In this document: in pieces, positions 1 through 9,961 of the stretch | How the letters are laid out: every line of letters starts with the position of its first letter | Position numbering within the stretch: position 1 is the first letter of the stretch | Position numbers and translations under genes: made by a program | Notes under the pieces: generated by a model | What the model saw: the letters and a program-made list of their open reading frames with translations, nothing else | The model's database searches: none | Told to the model about the DNA's origin: nothing | Source: an uncultured Lysobacter sp. | Lineage (GTDB): Bacteria; Pseudomonadota; Gammaproteobacteria; Xanthomonadales; Xanthomonadaceae | Reading direction: 5' to 3' | DNA length: 23,971 bases | NCBI GenBank assembly: GCA_946480055.1 | Contig: CAMLID010000048.1 | Location: 1 to 23,971, forward strand

Positions 1-1071
1 ATCCTCGGCGGCTGGATCACCGACAACTACAGCTGGGAATGGATCTTCTTCATCAACGTGCCGATCGGCATCTTCGCCAGCCTGGTGGTCGGCAGCCAGT
101 TGCGCGGCCGCCCGGAGAAACTGGAAAAGCCGAAGATGGACTACGTCGGCCTGATCACCCTGGTGATCGGCGTCGGCGCGCTGCAGATCCTGCTCGACCT
201 GGGCAACGACGAGGACTGGTTCCGTTCCAACCTGATCGTGATCCTGTCGATCGTCTCGGCGATCGCGTTGGCGGTATTCGTGATCTGGGAGCTCACCGAC
301 AAGGACCCGATCGTCAACCTGCGCCTGTTCCGACACCGCAATTTCGCCGCTGGCACCGCGGCCATGGTAATCGCCTACGCGGCCTTCTTCGCGGTCGGCA
401 TCCTGGTGCCGCTGTGGCTACAGCGCAACTTGGGTTTCACCGCGATCTGGGCCGGTTTCGCGACCGCGCCGATCGGCATCCTGCCGGTGCTATTGACGCC
501 GTTCGTGGGCCGCTACGCGCACAAGTTCGATCTGCGCTGGCTGGCCACCTTCGCTTTCATCGCGATGTCGCTGACCAGCTTCGCGCGCTCGGGCTTCAAC
601 CTCGACGTCGACTTCAACCACATCGCGATGGTGCAGCTGTTCCAGGGCTTCGGTGTGGCGCTGTTCTTCATGCCGGTGCTGCAGATCCTGTTGTCGGACC
701 TGCAGCCGCACGAGATCGCGGCCGGTTCGGGCCTGGCGACCTTCATGCGCACCCTGGGCGGCAGCTTCGCGGCCTCGCTGACCACCTACGCCTGGACCGA
801 GCGCGGCGCGGTCCACCACGCCCACCTGACCGAGAAGGTGTCGGCCTACGATCCCAACCTGATCGAGACCGCGACCCGCATGGGCGGCGGCAACCTGCAG
901 ACCGGTGCGGCGATGCTGGAACGGATGATCTCCAACCAGGCCGCGCAGATCGGCTTCAACGAGATCTTCCACCTGCTCGGACTGATCTTCCTGGGCGTGA
1001 TCGTGTTCGTGTGGTTCGCCAAACCGCCGTTCCAGGCCAAGGTCGGCGGCGCCGCGGCCGGCGGCCACTGA
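1..1071 (+). CDS. DHA2-family MFS multidrug efflux pump (EmrB/QacA type), 3' part
   Basis: The reading frame is open from base 1, so the N-terminal part lies outside the window and about 356 C-terminal residues are present. It begins with the motif GGWITDNYSWEWIFFINVPI, the hallmark of 14-helix DHA2 drug:H+ antiporters such as EmrB (sequence seen; family knowledge). Several hydrophobic membrane segments follow, for example around window bases 130-290, 350-460 and 620-700, and a last helix near 970-1025, before a short Ala/Gly tail ending in GGH. EmrB-type pumps sit in the inner membrane and, with an EmrA-like adaptor and a TolC-like channel, export hydrophobic compounds. The partner genes would lie upstream, out of view. 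The substrate cannot be read from the sequence. The strong hairpin just downstream suggests this is the last gene of its operon. Confidence 0.93.
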   Translation: MLGGWITDNYSWEWIFFINVPIGIFASLVVGSQLRGRPEKLEKPKMDYVGLITLVIGVGALQILLDLGNDEDWFRSNLIVILSIVSAIALAVFVIWELTDKDPIVNLRLFRHRNFAAGTAAMVIAYAAFFAVGILVPLWLQRNLGFTAIWAGFATAPIGILPVLLTPFVGRYAHKFDLRWLATFAFIAMSLTSFARSGFNLDVDFNHIAMVQLFQGFGVALFFMPVLQILLSDLQPHEIAAGSGLATFMRTLGGSFAASLTTYAWTERGAVHHAHLTEKVSAYDPNLIETATRMGGGNLQTGAAMLERMISNQAAQIGFNEIFHLLGLIFLGVIVFVWFAKPPFQAKVGGAAAGGH

Positions 1072-1099
1072 GTCCGACGCCAGCGCCGTCGCCATGCCT

Positions 1100-1125
1100 A
1101 AAGGGCCGGGACTCCCGGCCCTTTT
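1100..1125. terminator. Rho-independent terminator, probably bidirectional
   Basis: A perfect 8-bp GC stem (GGGCCGGG / CCCGGCCC, 3-base loop) is flanked by AAA on the left and TTTT on the right, so it could end transcription both of the efflux gene (plus strand) and of the convergent hypX-like gene (minus strand, stop at 1138). Confidence 0.85.
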
Positions 1126-1137
1126 CGTTGGCGCGGC

Positions 1138-2847
1138 TCAGGCCGGCGAACGCTCCTCGCGCGATGCGCGTTCGGGCACGCCCACCGCGGGCGCGGGCGC
1201 GCCCTTGCGCACGAAGCAGCGGCGCGCGTCGTGATAGGCCGGATCGGGGCCGAAGAAATTGCGGTACATGTGGGAGAGCTCCTCGGCGGCGTAACTCTCC
1301 AGCGGCTTGCGGCGTTCGTCGGCGGAGCGACGGCGACGCTTGAGATGGATCGCCTTGCGCCAGGCCACCGCTTCGGTCAGCGCCTGCACGCGCGCTTCGA
1401 CTTCGGCGCGGAAACCGGCGCCGTCCTCGCCGAACGCGGCATCGACCAGACCGATGCGCTCGGCGCGTTCGCTGGTCAGCGGCTGCAGGCTTTCGGTGAG
1501 TTCCTCCGCACGCGCCGCACCGACCCGGCGCGGCAGCAGATAGGTCCAGTACTCCGAACCGTACAAGCCGCCCATGCCCTTGTAGTGCGGGTTCAGGACC
1601 ACGCCGCCGCGCGCCCAGACCTCGTCCGCGGCCAGCGCCAGCACCACCCCGCCGGCGCCGGCATTGCCCTGCATCGCCGACACCACGCGGTGGCTGTCGG
1701 TGATCGCGATCTCGCGCACCAGCGCGTTCATCGCCAGGATGTTGCGCCACGATTCCAAGGCCGGATCGTCCGCGGCCTCGATCTGGTTGAGGTGGATGCC
1801 GTTGCTCCAGACATCGGCGCCGCCCATCAGCGCGATCACCCGCGTCGGGCGCTGGCGCGCATGCACGAACGCAGCGCGCAGGCGCTCGCACTGCCGGGTC
1901 GACATGGCGCCGTTGTAGAAATCGAAATGCAGATAGCCGACTTCGCCGTCTTCGCGGTAACGGATGTCGCGCCAGGTCGCCGGGCCCTCCAGCGCGTCGA
2001 TCTCCAAAGGCAGTTCGGGCACGCGCGCCATGCGTTGCGGTCCCAGCACCTGCGCTGCCGGTAACTTGATCCCGTCCTTGGCGCGCAGATGGCTGAGCCA
2101 CAGCGCGCCGTCGCCGCTGGCGACGCAGACCGCGCCCTCGCGCTGCGCCAGCAGCTCGCCGGGGCGTCCACGCAGCAGCGCTTCCGGCCAGGCGCCGTAG
2201 AGCTGGCAGGCCAGGCCGGTCAGCGTCGCGCGCGCGCCCGGCGTGCTGTCGCCGCAGCGCACGCGGCGCAGGATGGTCGCGCTCGGCAGGTCCCAGTCGA
2301 CCGCGCGATCGGCCGCGCGCATCGAAGGTCGCAGACGTCCGCGTACATCGGCGTCGCGATAGTCGAGCGCGCGCGGCGGGTACAGACCGGAGGCGTAGCG
2401 ATCGATCGCCGACAGCAGCGCACGCATCGCCGCCTGCGCAACTTCGTGACGGTAGAGCTCGCTCTTGCCGACCTCGCGCATGGCGAAGCCGGCGCTGGCC
2501 CAGATGTCGCCGGCGTCCATCTCCGCCGCGGCCTGCAGCACGGTCACGCCCCACTCGCGCTCGCCTTCCAGGATCGCCCAGTCCAGCGACGACGGACCGC
2601 GATCGCCGACGATGCCGGGGTGCACGATCAAGCAGGTGTAGCGATTCCAGACAGCCTCGGGGATCGCCGATTTCAGCATCGGCGCCACGATCAGGTCGGG
2701 GCGCTCGCGCTGCGCCGCCTGCTGCATGGTTTCGGGGTCGGTCGCGATTTGGATGACGACGTCGTGGCCCAGTTCCGACAGCCGGCATGCGGCCAGCTGC
2801 GACAGTCCATTGCACGCCGTGCACAGAAGCAGAATGCGCAGTGCCAT
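1138..2847 (-). CDS. hypX: HypX/HoxX-like protein: formyltransferase domain fused to an enoyl-CoA hydratase domain
   Basis: The 569-residue product has two domains. The N-terminal half resembles 10-formyl-tetrahydrofolate transferases: a HPG motif with His near residue 76 followed by GDRGPSSLDWAI, then EMDAGDIW near 110. The second half (about 285-490) is crotonase-like, with GNAGAGG near 393 and NPHYKGMGGLYGSEYWTYLL after it. This pairing is diagnostic of HypX (HoxX), which makes the CO ligand of NiFe-hydrogenase from formyl-THF via formyl-CoA (family knowledge). The start at 2847 is chosen because AAGGAA lies 7-12 bases upstream; the in-frame ATG 24 codons earlier has no such site. No hydrogenase or hyp gene is visible nearby, so a role in hydrogenase maturation here is inference; the family may also act as a stand-alone formyl-transferring enzyme. 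Confidence 0.85.
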   Translation of the reverse strand: MALRILLLCTACNGLSQLAACRLSELGHDVVIQIATDPETMQQAAQRERPDLIVAPMLKSAIPEAVWNRYTCLIVHPGIVGDRGPSSLDWAILEGEREWGVTVLQAAAEMDAGDIWASAGFAMREVGKSELYRHEVAQAAMRALLSAIDRYASGLYPPRALDYRDADVRGRLRPSMRAADRAVDWDLPSATILRRVRCGDSTPGARATLTGLACQLYGAWPEALLRGRPGELLAQREGAVCVASGDGALWLSHLRAKDGIKLPAAQVLGPQRMARVPELPLEIDALEGPATWRDIRYREDGEVGYLHFDFYNGAMSTRQCERLRAAFVHARQRPTRVIALMGGADVWSNGIHLNQIEAADDPALESWRNILAMNALVREIAITDSHRVVSAMQGNAGAGGVVLALAADEVWARGGVVLNPHYKGMGGLYGSEYWTYLLPRRVGAARAEELTESLQPLTSERAERIGLVDAAFGEDGAGFRAEVEARVQALTEAVAWRKAIHLKRRRRSADERRKPLESYAAEELSHMYRNFFGPDPAYHDARRCFVRKGAPAPAVGVPERASREERSPA

Positions 2848-2878
2848 CGAACATTCCTTGTTCGTCCGTGTGATTTCA

Positions 2879-2898
2879 CTCTCGGCCAAGGCCGAGAG
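2879..2898. promoter_or_regulatory. Perfect inverted repeat in the hypX leader
   Basis: CTCTCGGCC / GGCCGAGAG, a 9-bp perfect repeat with a 2-base centre, lies 32-51 bases upstream of the hypX start. There is no T-run on either strand, so an operator or leader hairpin fits better than a terminator. Nothing else was recognised in the 294-bp gap 2848-3141 apart from the hairpin at 3101-3126. Confidence 0.35.
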
Positions 2899-3100
2899 GC
2901 AAACTCGCTCCCTAGTCACATTTCCTACGAATTGTCGGACCCGGACCGGTCAAAGTTGGACGGCGGTCGGATCTTGCGGCTCAGACGATGCTGCGAAGCG
3001 GCGCGAGCTCGCGTTCGGCGTCTGGCGGGGAGAGCCGAGGACGTGCGGCGTCGCCGCAAACCCGCGCGTAGCGACACTCAGAGGGAGCGACGAAGGCGAG

Positions 3101-3126
3101 TTCCGCAACGACGACGCGTTGCGGAA
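3101..3126 (-). terminator. Hairpin just downstream of the phospholipase effector
   Basis: TTCCGCAACG / CGTTGCGGAA forms a perfect 10-bp stem with a 6-base loop, starting 15 bases past the effector stop codon. It lacks a U-tract, so it may work as a processing or Rho-assisted end rather than a classical terminator. It would separate effector and hypX transcripts. Confidence 0.5.
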
Positions 3127-3141
3127 GCTGCGTGCAACGAC

Positions 3142-5607
3142 TCAGGCGCGGCGCATCGCGCGCTCGGCGCTCTGCGGGTCCTGGCTCTGTTCGAGCTGCT
3201 GGGTTTGCGCCAGCGCAGGCGCGCGTGCGGCTTCGATCTCGGCCACGCGCTGGGTGCTCTCGCGCAAGGGCGTGTCCATGCCGCGCGCGGTTTCGACGCT
3301 GGCGTTGACCCGCGCCGGATCGTCCAGCCGTCCCTGCACCGCGAATACGCGGCTGGCGTCGCGGCTGAGTTCGACGTGATTGATCTCGTTCATGCCGCTG
3401 CGCATCGCCGCGACCGCGAGCGAACCGGCGAGCTGGTCGCTGCGCGGATCGGGCGTGCGGTCGAAGCGCGCGTCGAGCGCGTACACGCCCTGGGCGGCGC
3501 CGCGGTACAGCGGGTACTGCGAATGGCGCGGGTCGTTGAGCAGGACGCCGTCGGCATCGGGCGTCGCGGACGCGCCGCGATGGGCCGGCTGGGCCTGCGG
3601 CAGCACCGGCGAATCCTGTGCGGGCGGTGCGATCGCCGGCATGCGCTTGAGCGCCGACTGCTCCATCTCGCGGGTGCGGAAGTCCAGGCTGGGCACCACG
3701 GTGTCGACCATGCCGTGGCGCTGCACCGCCTCGCCCGCGGCCTGGCCGATGTTGTCGAACAGGACCTTGGTCTGGACGATGTTGCGGATGCCGCCGGGGT
3801 GGGTCGGGTCGAAGGTGACCGCGGCGCCGCCGACACCGGCCACGGTCGCGCCGGTCAGGGCGAGGCCCAGCGGCGCGTAGCTGGTGGTGCGGCGGATCTG
3901 GTAGCCGGTGGCGTCGAGCGTGGCGTCGATGGAATGGCCGGCGCCGTCGGTGGCGCGGCGGACGTTGGCGCCGACCGCATCGGCGGTCTGCTCGATCGCG
4001 CGCGCGCCCTGCCGGGCGCCGCTGCGGGTGTGGTCGGCGGCCTGCTGCGAACCGGCCAGTGCCGCGCGCGCTTCGCCGCGCTGGCTCTCGCAGTACTGCG
4101 CGGTGGCGCGGTCGCGCTGGTCGGCGATGTCGTTGAGCATCGGCACCCAGCGTCCGGCGCCGCGCAAGAAGGTGTTGGTGGCGCTGTTGGTCCACTTGGC
4201 GCCTTCGCACTGGACCATGTCGACCGCGGCCGCGGCGCGGCCCGAGACCAGTTGCACCTGGGCCACGGCTTCGCCGCCGGTGCGCACCTGCCAGCCGGTG
4301 ATCTGGCCGACGGTATGCGTGCCGACCTGGGCCGCGCGACCGGTCGCCTGCAGGCTCACGCGCGCGCCGTCGCCGGCCAGATCCAATCCGCGATCGGCCA
4401 CGCGGCCGCCAACGGCGACCACTTCGCCGGCCTGACGGCCGACCTGGGCGCCGGCCAGCGATACGCTGGCCACGCGCAGCAGCGGCCCGGCGAATTCGCC
4501 GGCCTGGCCCAGCGACATCGCCTGCGGGCGGTCGACCAGGCTGCCTTGCGCATCGCGCGTCTTCGGCGTCAGCAAGGGTTGTACCTGGCCCGCCGCGAGC
4601 GGCATATCGCGCAAGGCGCGGTTGCCCGATTGCGTAGCGAGCGCATCGACCAGACCGCGCGCATCGGCCTGCGCCTCGCGGCTGTAAGGCAGGTGCTGCG
4701 CGAGTTGCTGGCCCAGCAGTTCCTTGGCCCCGGGCAGACGCATCAGCTCGGAGGTCTGGTTGGCGACGCGGCCGAGTTCGGCTCGTCGCAGGCCGTTCAT
4801 GCGATCGATGCTGGTCTGCACGTCGGTCAGCACTTCGCCGGTGACCTGGTAGGCGACGACGGTCTGGTTGGGGTTGTGGACGGTCAGGCCGTTCTGATCG
4901 GCGTAGCGCTGCGCCGTGGCCTGGTGCAGGCCGGCAGCGTTGAAGGTGGTGGCGGGCACGCCGGTGATGGCCGAACCGGCGGAGGCCATGCCGCCGCCCA
5001 GGGAGTGGCCGACGATTTCGAAATTGCTCTCGACTCCGGACTGCCGTACTTCCCGGGCCAGCGTCATCGCACGAGTGTAGTAATCGCTCTCCAAACCCAA
5101 GCCCTGACGACCGTTATTCATCCAGTCTTCTGGCGCGGATTCACGCGTGACTTGCTTGCCGTTCTCTTCGAATACGACCGGCCCGTTGGATCCCTTGTAG
5201 CTGAGTACCGGCTTGACCTCAGGTCCGTATACACGTGGATCCGGCAGGTAGATTTCCGCTCGGAACGCCGAGTCGTCCGGTTGCAGCAATTGGTCGACGC
5301 GATCGTTACTCCAACCGATACCGGCCTTGCGCAACAGATCCGGATGCTCGCTGCCGCGCAACCAACCCGGCGGCGGCTGACCGGTGTGTTCGGCGGAGCG
5401 ATAGACGTCGGCCGCCAGCCCGGCCATTTCACGGGCATGGTACTGACGCTGCAGAGCATCGGCCTGGGCGCCCAGTTCGCGGTCGCCGCCGGTCGCCGAG
5501 CGCTCGCGCATCGACGTCAGCAGAGCCTGCTGATCGCGCAACTGTGCGATCTTTTCCTCGACCGTGCGCGGGGTCTGCGACGGGAGATCCTGCTCGGGCG
5601 TGGACAT
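3142..5607 (-). CDS. Predicted X-T4SS effector: phospholipase/lipase domain with C-terminal XVIPCD
   Basis: The 821-residue product carries an alpha/beta-hydrolase lipase motif GHSLGGG at about 200-206 (nucleophile Ser202), followed by GVPATTFNAAGLH, as in class-3-lipase-like toxins. The middle (about 350-600) is Ala/Gly-rich and helical with one hydrophobic stretch near 576-600. The last ~130 residues (689-821) match the XVIPCD: NDPRHSQYPLYRGA, then SDQLAGSLAVAAMRSGMNEI, RVFAVQG, and a Gln-rich tail. That domain docks on VirD4 and targets toxins to the antibacterial T4SS of xanthomonads (family knowledge). There is no signal peptide, as expected for a T4SS substrate. The start at 5607 has AGGGA upstream; an ATG 22 codons earlier lacks support. 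Target phospholipids in rival cells and the other catalytic residues are inferred. Its likely immunity gene is divergent at 5725. Confidence 0.87.
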   Translation of the reverse strand: MSTPEQDLPSQTPRTVEEKIAQLRDQQALLTSMRERSATGGDRELGAQADALQRQYHAREMAGLAADVYRSAEHTGQPPPGWLRGSEHPDLLRKAGIGWSNDRVDQLLQPDDSAFRAEIYLPDPRVYGPEVKPVLSYKGSNGPVVFEENGKQVTRESAPEDWMNNGRQGLGLESDYYTRAMTLAREVRQSGVESNFEIVGHSLGGGMASAGSAITGVPATTFNAAGLHQATAQRYADQNGLTVHNPNQTVVAYQVTGEVLTDVQTSIDRMNGLRRAELGRVANQTSELMRLPGAKELLGQQLAQHLPYSREAQADARGLVDALATQSGNRALRDMPLAAGQVQPLLTPKTRDAQGSLVDRPQAMSLGQAGEFAGPLLRVASVSLAGAQVGRQAGEVVAVGGRVADRGLDLAGDGARVSLQATGRAAQVGTHTVGQITGWQVRTGGEAVAQVQLVSGRAAAAVDMVQCEGAKWTNSATNTFLRGAGRWVPMLNDIADQRDRATAQYCESQRGEARAALAGSQQAADHTRSGARQGARAIEQTADAVGANVRRATDGAGHSIDATLDATGYQIRRTTSYAPLGLALTGATVAGVGGAAVTFDPTHPGGIRNIVQTKVLFDNIGQAAGEAVQRHGMVDTVVPSLDFRTREMEQSALKRMPAIAPPAQDSPVLPQAQPAHRGASATPDADGVLLNDPRHSQYPLYRGAAQGVYALDARFDRTPDPRSDQLAGSLAVAAMRSGMNEINHVELSRDASRVFAVQGRLDDPARVNASVETARGMDTPLRESTQRVAEIEAARAPALAQTQQLEQSQDPQSAERAMRRA

Positions 5608-5724
5608 GGCGGTTCTATCCCTGAACGGCGCTAAGCTCGGCCCGAAACTGCCACTTCGCCCCGCCCCTGTCAAACGTCGGCTTTGTTACATTCGGGCCGC
5701 CCCACGCCAAGGACGACCGCCGCC
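5608..5724. promoter_or_regulatory. Shared divergent promoter region of effector and ankyrin lipoprotein
   Basis: This 117-bp gap must hold both promoters. On the minus strand a perfect TTGACA occurs at 5674-5669, but the -10 at proper spacing is poor. On the plus strand an extended -10-like TGTTACATT ends at 5693. These are candidates only. Confidence 0.35.
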
Positions 5725-6720
5725 ATGACGCTGCCGCTTCCGCCCCCGCCGTTGCGCCGCCGGATGCTCGCCGGGCTGACGCTCGCCGGCCTGATGCTGT
5801 GCGCCCTGACCGCGTGTTGGGCGATGCCGCCCCCGGGCGGCGACCAGCTGCCCTGGGACCCGGGCGACTACTTCGAGGGCCCGGCGCTGCAGCTGGCGGT
5901 GGCCAGCGACCGGCGCAAGGCCGAGCAGATCCGCTGGATGATGCGCGAAAAAGGCATCAATCCCGATCATTTATTCGACAAGGGCGACATGCCGCTGGTG
6001 GCCTGGCCGGTCTTCAACGAAAACCCCGAAGGCCTGCGTCTGCTGCTGGAAAACGGCGCGGATCCGAATGCGCGCAAACACCAGCCGCAACGCAAACGCG
6101 GACAGTACCGCAACAACGCAATGGTGCTGGCCGCACGCAGCAAGAATCCGATCTATCTCAAGCTGCTGCTCGATCATGGCGGCGATCCGAACACACTCAG
6201 CTCCAACGATGAATCGCTATTGCACGTGGCTTACTTGCGCGGGCAATGGCAGAACGTTCAGTTGTTGATCCAGCGCGGCGCGCGCATCAACGAGCCGCTG
6301 TTCGCCAAATCCGAGAGCTATGAAGGCCATGACACCGTACTGAATTGGTACGCGAGCCTGGGCAATTTCGATAAAGCCTACTGGCTGCTCCAGCACGGTG
6401 CTGATCCGGCACGAAAGATATGGGTACCGCCGGGCACCGCACACCCCGAGCAAGCACGCCGCATGCCCATCCTCGAAGAAATCTTCTGGCTGCCGGTAAA
6501 GCCGCACATGGTCGAATGGCAGCGTAAGTGCCAGATGTTTGTGCTCGCACGCGGCCTGAAACCGCCACCGATGCCCGAAGCCCTCAAATTCAGCCGCAAA
6601 GGCCTGGGCCTGCCGACCGAAGAAAAAGACATTCCGCTGCCGACGCTGGAAGAAGCCAAGCGCGCGCAGGCCTCGGCACCGACGCAGTCACCCACGCCCA
6701 CACCCGCACCCGCTCGCTGA
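5725..6720 (+). CDS. Ankyrin-repeat lipoprotein, candidate immunity protein for the phospholipase effector
   Basis: A 331-residue protein. The N-terminus has RRR, a hydrophobic core and the lipobox LTAC (Cys31) followed by Trp, so it is predicted to be an exported lipoprotein retained at the outer membrane, facing the periplasm. Residues about 95-230 hold roughly four ankyrin repeats (GLRLLLENGADPN, YLKLLLDHGGDPN, NVQLLIQRGARIN, KAYWLLQHGADPA). The end is Pro/Thr-rich. The start at 5725 has AAGGA about 11 bases upstream and gives a normal signal peptide; an ATG at 5683 adds an unlikely extension. X-T4SS immunity proteins are usually periplasmic lipoproteins beside the effector, and ankyrin-like immunity proteins are known for some T6SS phospholipases. 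The divergent arrangement is unusual. The middle (about 6080-6420) is less GC-rich than the flanks, suggesting transfer. The immunity role is inference. Confidence 0.85.
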   Translation: MTLPLPPPPLRRRMLAGLTLAGLMLCALTACWAMPPPGGDQLPWDPGDYFEGPALQLAVASDRRKAEQIRWMMREKGINPDHLFDKGDMPLVAWPVFNENPEGLRLLLENGADPNARKHQPQRKRGQYRNNAMVLAARSKNPIYLKLLLDHGGDPNTLSSNDESLLHVAYLRGQWQNVQLLIQRGARINEPLFAKSESYEGHDTVLNWYASLGNFDKAYWLLQHGADPARKIWVPPGTAHPEQARRMPILEEIFWLPVKPHMVEWQRKCQMFVLARGLKPPPMPEALKFSRKGLGLPTEEKDIPLPTLEEAKRAQASAPTQSPTPTPAPAR

Positions 6721-6730
6721 CGCAGTCGGC

Positions 6731-6749
6731 GGCGCGCCATGCGCGCGCC
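6731..6749. terminator. GC hairpin between convergent ankyrin gene and radA
   Basis: GGCGCGC / GCGCGCC form a 7-bp perfect stem with a 5-base loop inside the 37-bp gap between two convergent stops. There is no T-run, so termination strength is uncertain. Confidence 0.4.
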
Positions 6750-6757
6750 GCACGCGC

Positions 6758-8167
<1,410 letters not shown>

Positions 8168-8360
8168 GGGGGTCGCTGTGCGGAAACTGGCCTGCACTGT
8201 ACCGGGACGGCGTCGCAGCGCGCGAGACCGTGACGGCCGAAACGCGCGTAGGCCGATGCCGCACCGGCGGCTAGGACTCTGCCCTGCCCGGCCTCATACA
8301 GATGAATGCAGCCAGATGAACGCAGCGCAGGCACCGACCGCTACGGCGCCACGCGGAAAC

Positions 8361-8648
8361 TCAAGCCGCCATCGGCCGGTGGTGCTCCGGGTACAGCGCC
8401 GGCAGCCAGCGCTGCGGCGTCGCCAGCAGGCCCGGCACATCGGCGCGCGGCACGATCCCGTAGCCGCGCGCGTCGATATCGGCGGCGATGCTGCGCCAGT
8501 CCAGGCGCGGCGCGGCCATCGTGCTCTCGATGGTCCAGCCGAAGCGCAGCGCACCCAGCGCGAACATCTCGTCCAGCGGCAGCGGCCGGCCCGCAGGCGC
8601 GACCACGTAACCTTCCTCGTCGCCGACCACGAACACGTCCACACGCAT
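8361..8648 (-). CDS. Small hypothetical protein
   Basis: Encodes 95 residues starting MRVDVFVVGDEEGYVVAPAG. The start at 8648 is supported by GAGGAGA a few bases upstream; the in-frame ATG 6 codons earlier lies upstream of that site and is rejected. The protein is soluble, with no signal peptide or membrane segment, and contains two Trp (FGWTIES, LDWRSI) and a Pro/His-rich end. No family was recognised. It follows three other small unrecognised genes on the same strand and precedes radA by 193 bases. The good ribosome site and the strong third-position GC bias support its being real. Confidence 0.65.
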   Translation of the reverse strand: MRVDVFVVGDEEGYVVAPAGRPLPLDEMFALGALRFGWTIESTMAAPRLDWRSIAADIDARGYGIVPRADVPGLLATPQRWLPALYPEHHRPMAA

Positions 8649-8830
8649 CGATTGTCTCCTCAGCATACCGGCGCCAGAACGGCCTCGCCGTTCGATGGCG
8701 CGCCATGGTGGCGATCGCGCAAGAAAAATTTCGTGAAAGAAAGATGGCGGAACGGTGAATCGTAGGCGCGAGCGCGCACTTCACGACAGAACGATCCGTT
8801 ATCGGCGCATGCGATTCGCGCAGCCCCGCC

Positions 8831-9136
8831 TCAGGCCGCTTCGAGGCGGCTGAGCATGCGCCGCACGATCAGCGCCAGAGTCCGCCGCGACGTCTCCATC
8901 GCCACCAGATAATCGCCGGGGCGCTCCTGCCCCATTACGTGCTTGGCGGCATTGACCGTATCCAGCACCAGCACCGCACCATCGGCGCCGACCATGTCGC
9001 TGAGCGTGCGCCGGTGCGCGTCGAGACGGCGTTCGATCTCGTAGTCCAGCCCGCGTCCCGCTCGCGCGGTCGCACGCGCGAGCGTCGCGTCCAAGTGCTG
9101 GAACTCGCCTTCGATCTGCGCGGACGTGTAATGCAT
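8831..9136 (-). CDS. Small helical hypothetical protein
   Basis: Encodes 101 residues, MHYTSAQIEGEF to RRMLSRLEAA. It is charged, rich in Ala, Arg and Glu, and looks almost entirely alpha-helical, with no signal peptide or transmembrane stretch. AGGAA about 10 bases before the ATG at 9136 supports this start over an ATG 14 codons upstream. No family was recognised. It lies in a run of small minus-strand genes downstream of the second predicted effector, separated from its neighbours by gaps of 182 and 285 bases, so it probably has its own promoter. Nothing was recognised in the 285-bp gap 9137-9421. Confidence 0.6.
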   Translation of the reverse strand: MHYTSAQIEGEFQHLDATLARATARAGRGLDYEIERRLDAHRRTLSDMVGADGAVLVLDTVNAAKHVMGQERPGDYLVAMETSRRTLALIVRRMLSRLEAA

Positions 9137-9421
9137 GGGCGGCGGTTCCTGTGAGGGCGCGTCGGCGACGACGGGCAACGAGACTAGGCAGCGCTCGTCT
9201 CACCGGATGACACTGCAACGGCGGCGGGCACTTACGCGATTGCGTATGTGACCGGCGAAGCATGGACAGGTTCCGCGGCGCGATGCGCGGCGGTTCAGAC
9301 GCGCGTCACGATGCGACGCGGCGGCGCCGATTCGGAATCAAGGCACGCCGCATCGTCGGGCGCGCTTGGCCCGCATCCGTTAACCCAAGCCGAACGCGGA
9401 CCTGAATCCGCGCCTCAGCGC

Positions 9422-9835
9422 TCAGTCGTTTCCGCGACGCAGCAACGAAGCGTACTTGGCGATGCTCTGGTCGATCCTGTCGATCGCGAATTCCGTCGAC
9501 TCGGCCTCCATCGCGCCGGCCGCGGCGGCGACGGCGGCGGCGGCGCCCATGAGGATGTCGGTGGCCAAGATGCCGAGCGCGTCTTCGGCAGCCTGATGCG
9601 TCGCTTGTTCGGTCAGTTCCTGCGTCATCTGTTTCAGCAGCACCGCCTGACTGGCCAATGCGACCTTGCTGATGCCGTCGAAGTGCGCGGCCGCCGATTG
9701 CGCAACCAGATCGGCGGCATCGGGCGACACCCTGCGCAAGGAAGCGATCGCCTGCACCGCAGCGTCGGCGGCGTCCCGGGTCTTGGCCTGGATGTTCGCG
9801 TCGATGATCGAGGCGAGGATGGGCTTGTCGTCCAT
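9422..9835 (-). CDS. Small helical hypothetical protein with an Ala-rich stretch
   Basis: Encodes 137 residues from MDDKPILASIIDANIQ. It is largely helical, rich in Ala, Asp and Gln, with a short apolar Ala/Gly stretch near residues 92-108 (ILMGAAAAVAAAAGAM) that could be a weak membrane or packing helix. The start at 9835 has AGGA about 8 bases upstream; an ATG 16 codons earlier is less likely. No family was recognised. The order (second effector, basic small protein, this gene) on one strand could be a passenger array tied to the effector, but gaps of 126 bases and more argue against a tight operon. Confidence 0.6.
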   Translation of the reverse strand: MDDKPILASIIDANIQAKTRDAADAAVQAIASLRRVSPDAADLVAQSAAAHFDGISKVALASQAVLLKQMTQELTEQATHQAAEDALGILATDILMGAAAAVAAAAGAMEAESTEFAIDRIDQSIAKYASLLRRGND

Positions 9836-9961
9836 GATCGGATCCTGAGGAGCGGAGGGAGGATGGCAAGCGGAGGCCGGCATTGCGCCTCCGCGATTCG
9901 CGACGCACGCGCACTGCGATACGACTTCGGCGAATCGGGTTCCGAATCGACCCCGCCGTCG

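Noticed and set aside
956..2854. Long minus-strand frame overlapping the hypX-like gene
   Set aside because: Out-of-frame shadow: Arg-rich translation with no motifs, while the other frame gives the complete formyltransferase-crotonase protein.
2089..5634. Very long plus-strand open frame (over 1100 codons) opposite the phospholipase effector
   Set aside because: It is antisense to a gene with clear domains, its translation is low-complexity Arg/Ala/Gly without motifs, and it is explained by the GC-rich third positions of the real gene.
9422..9835. Possible RebB-type R-body protein
   Set aside because: Length, Ala-rich helices and the neighbourhood of small genes invite the idea, but the typical RebB sequence pattern is not visible.
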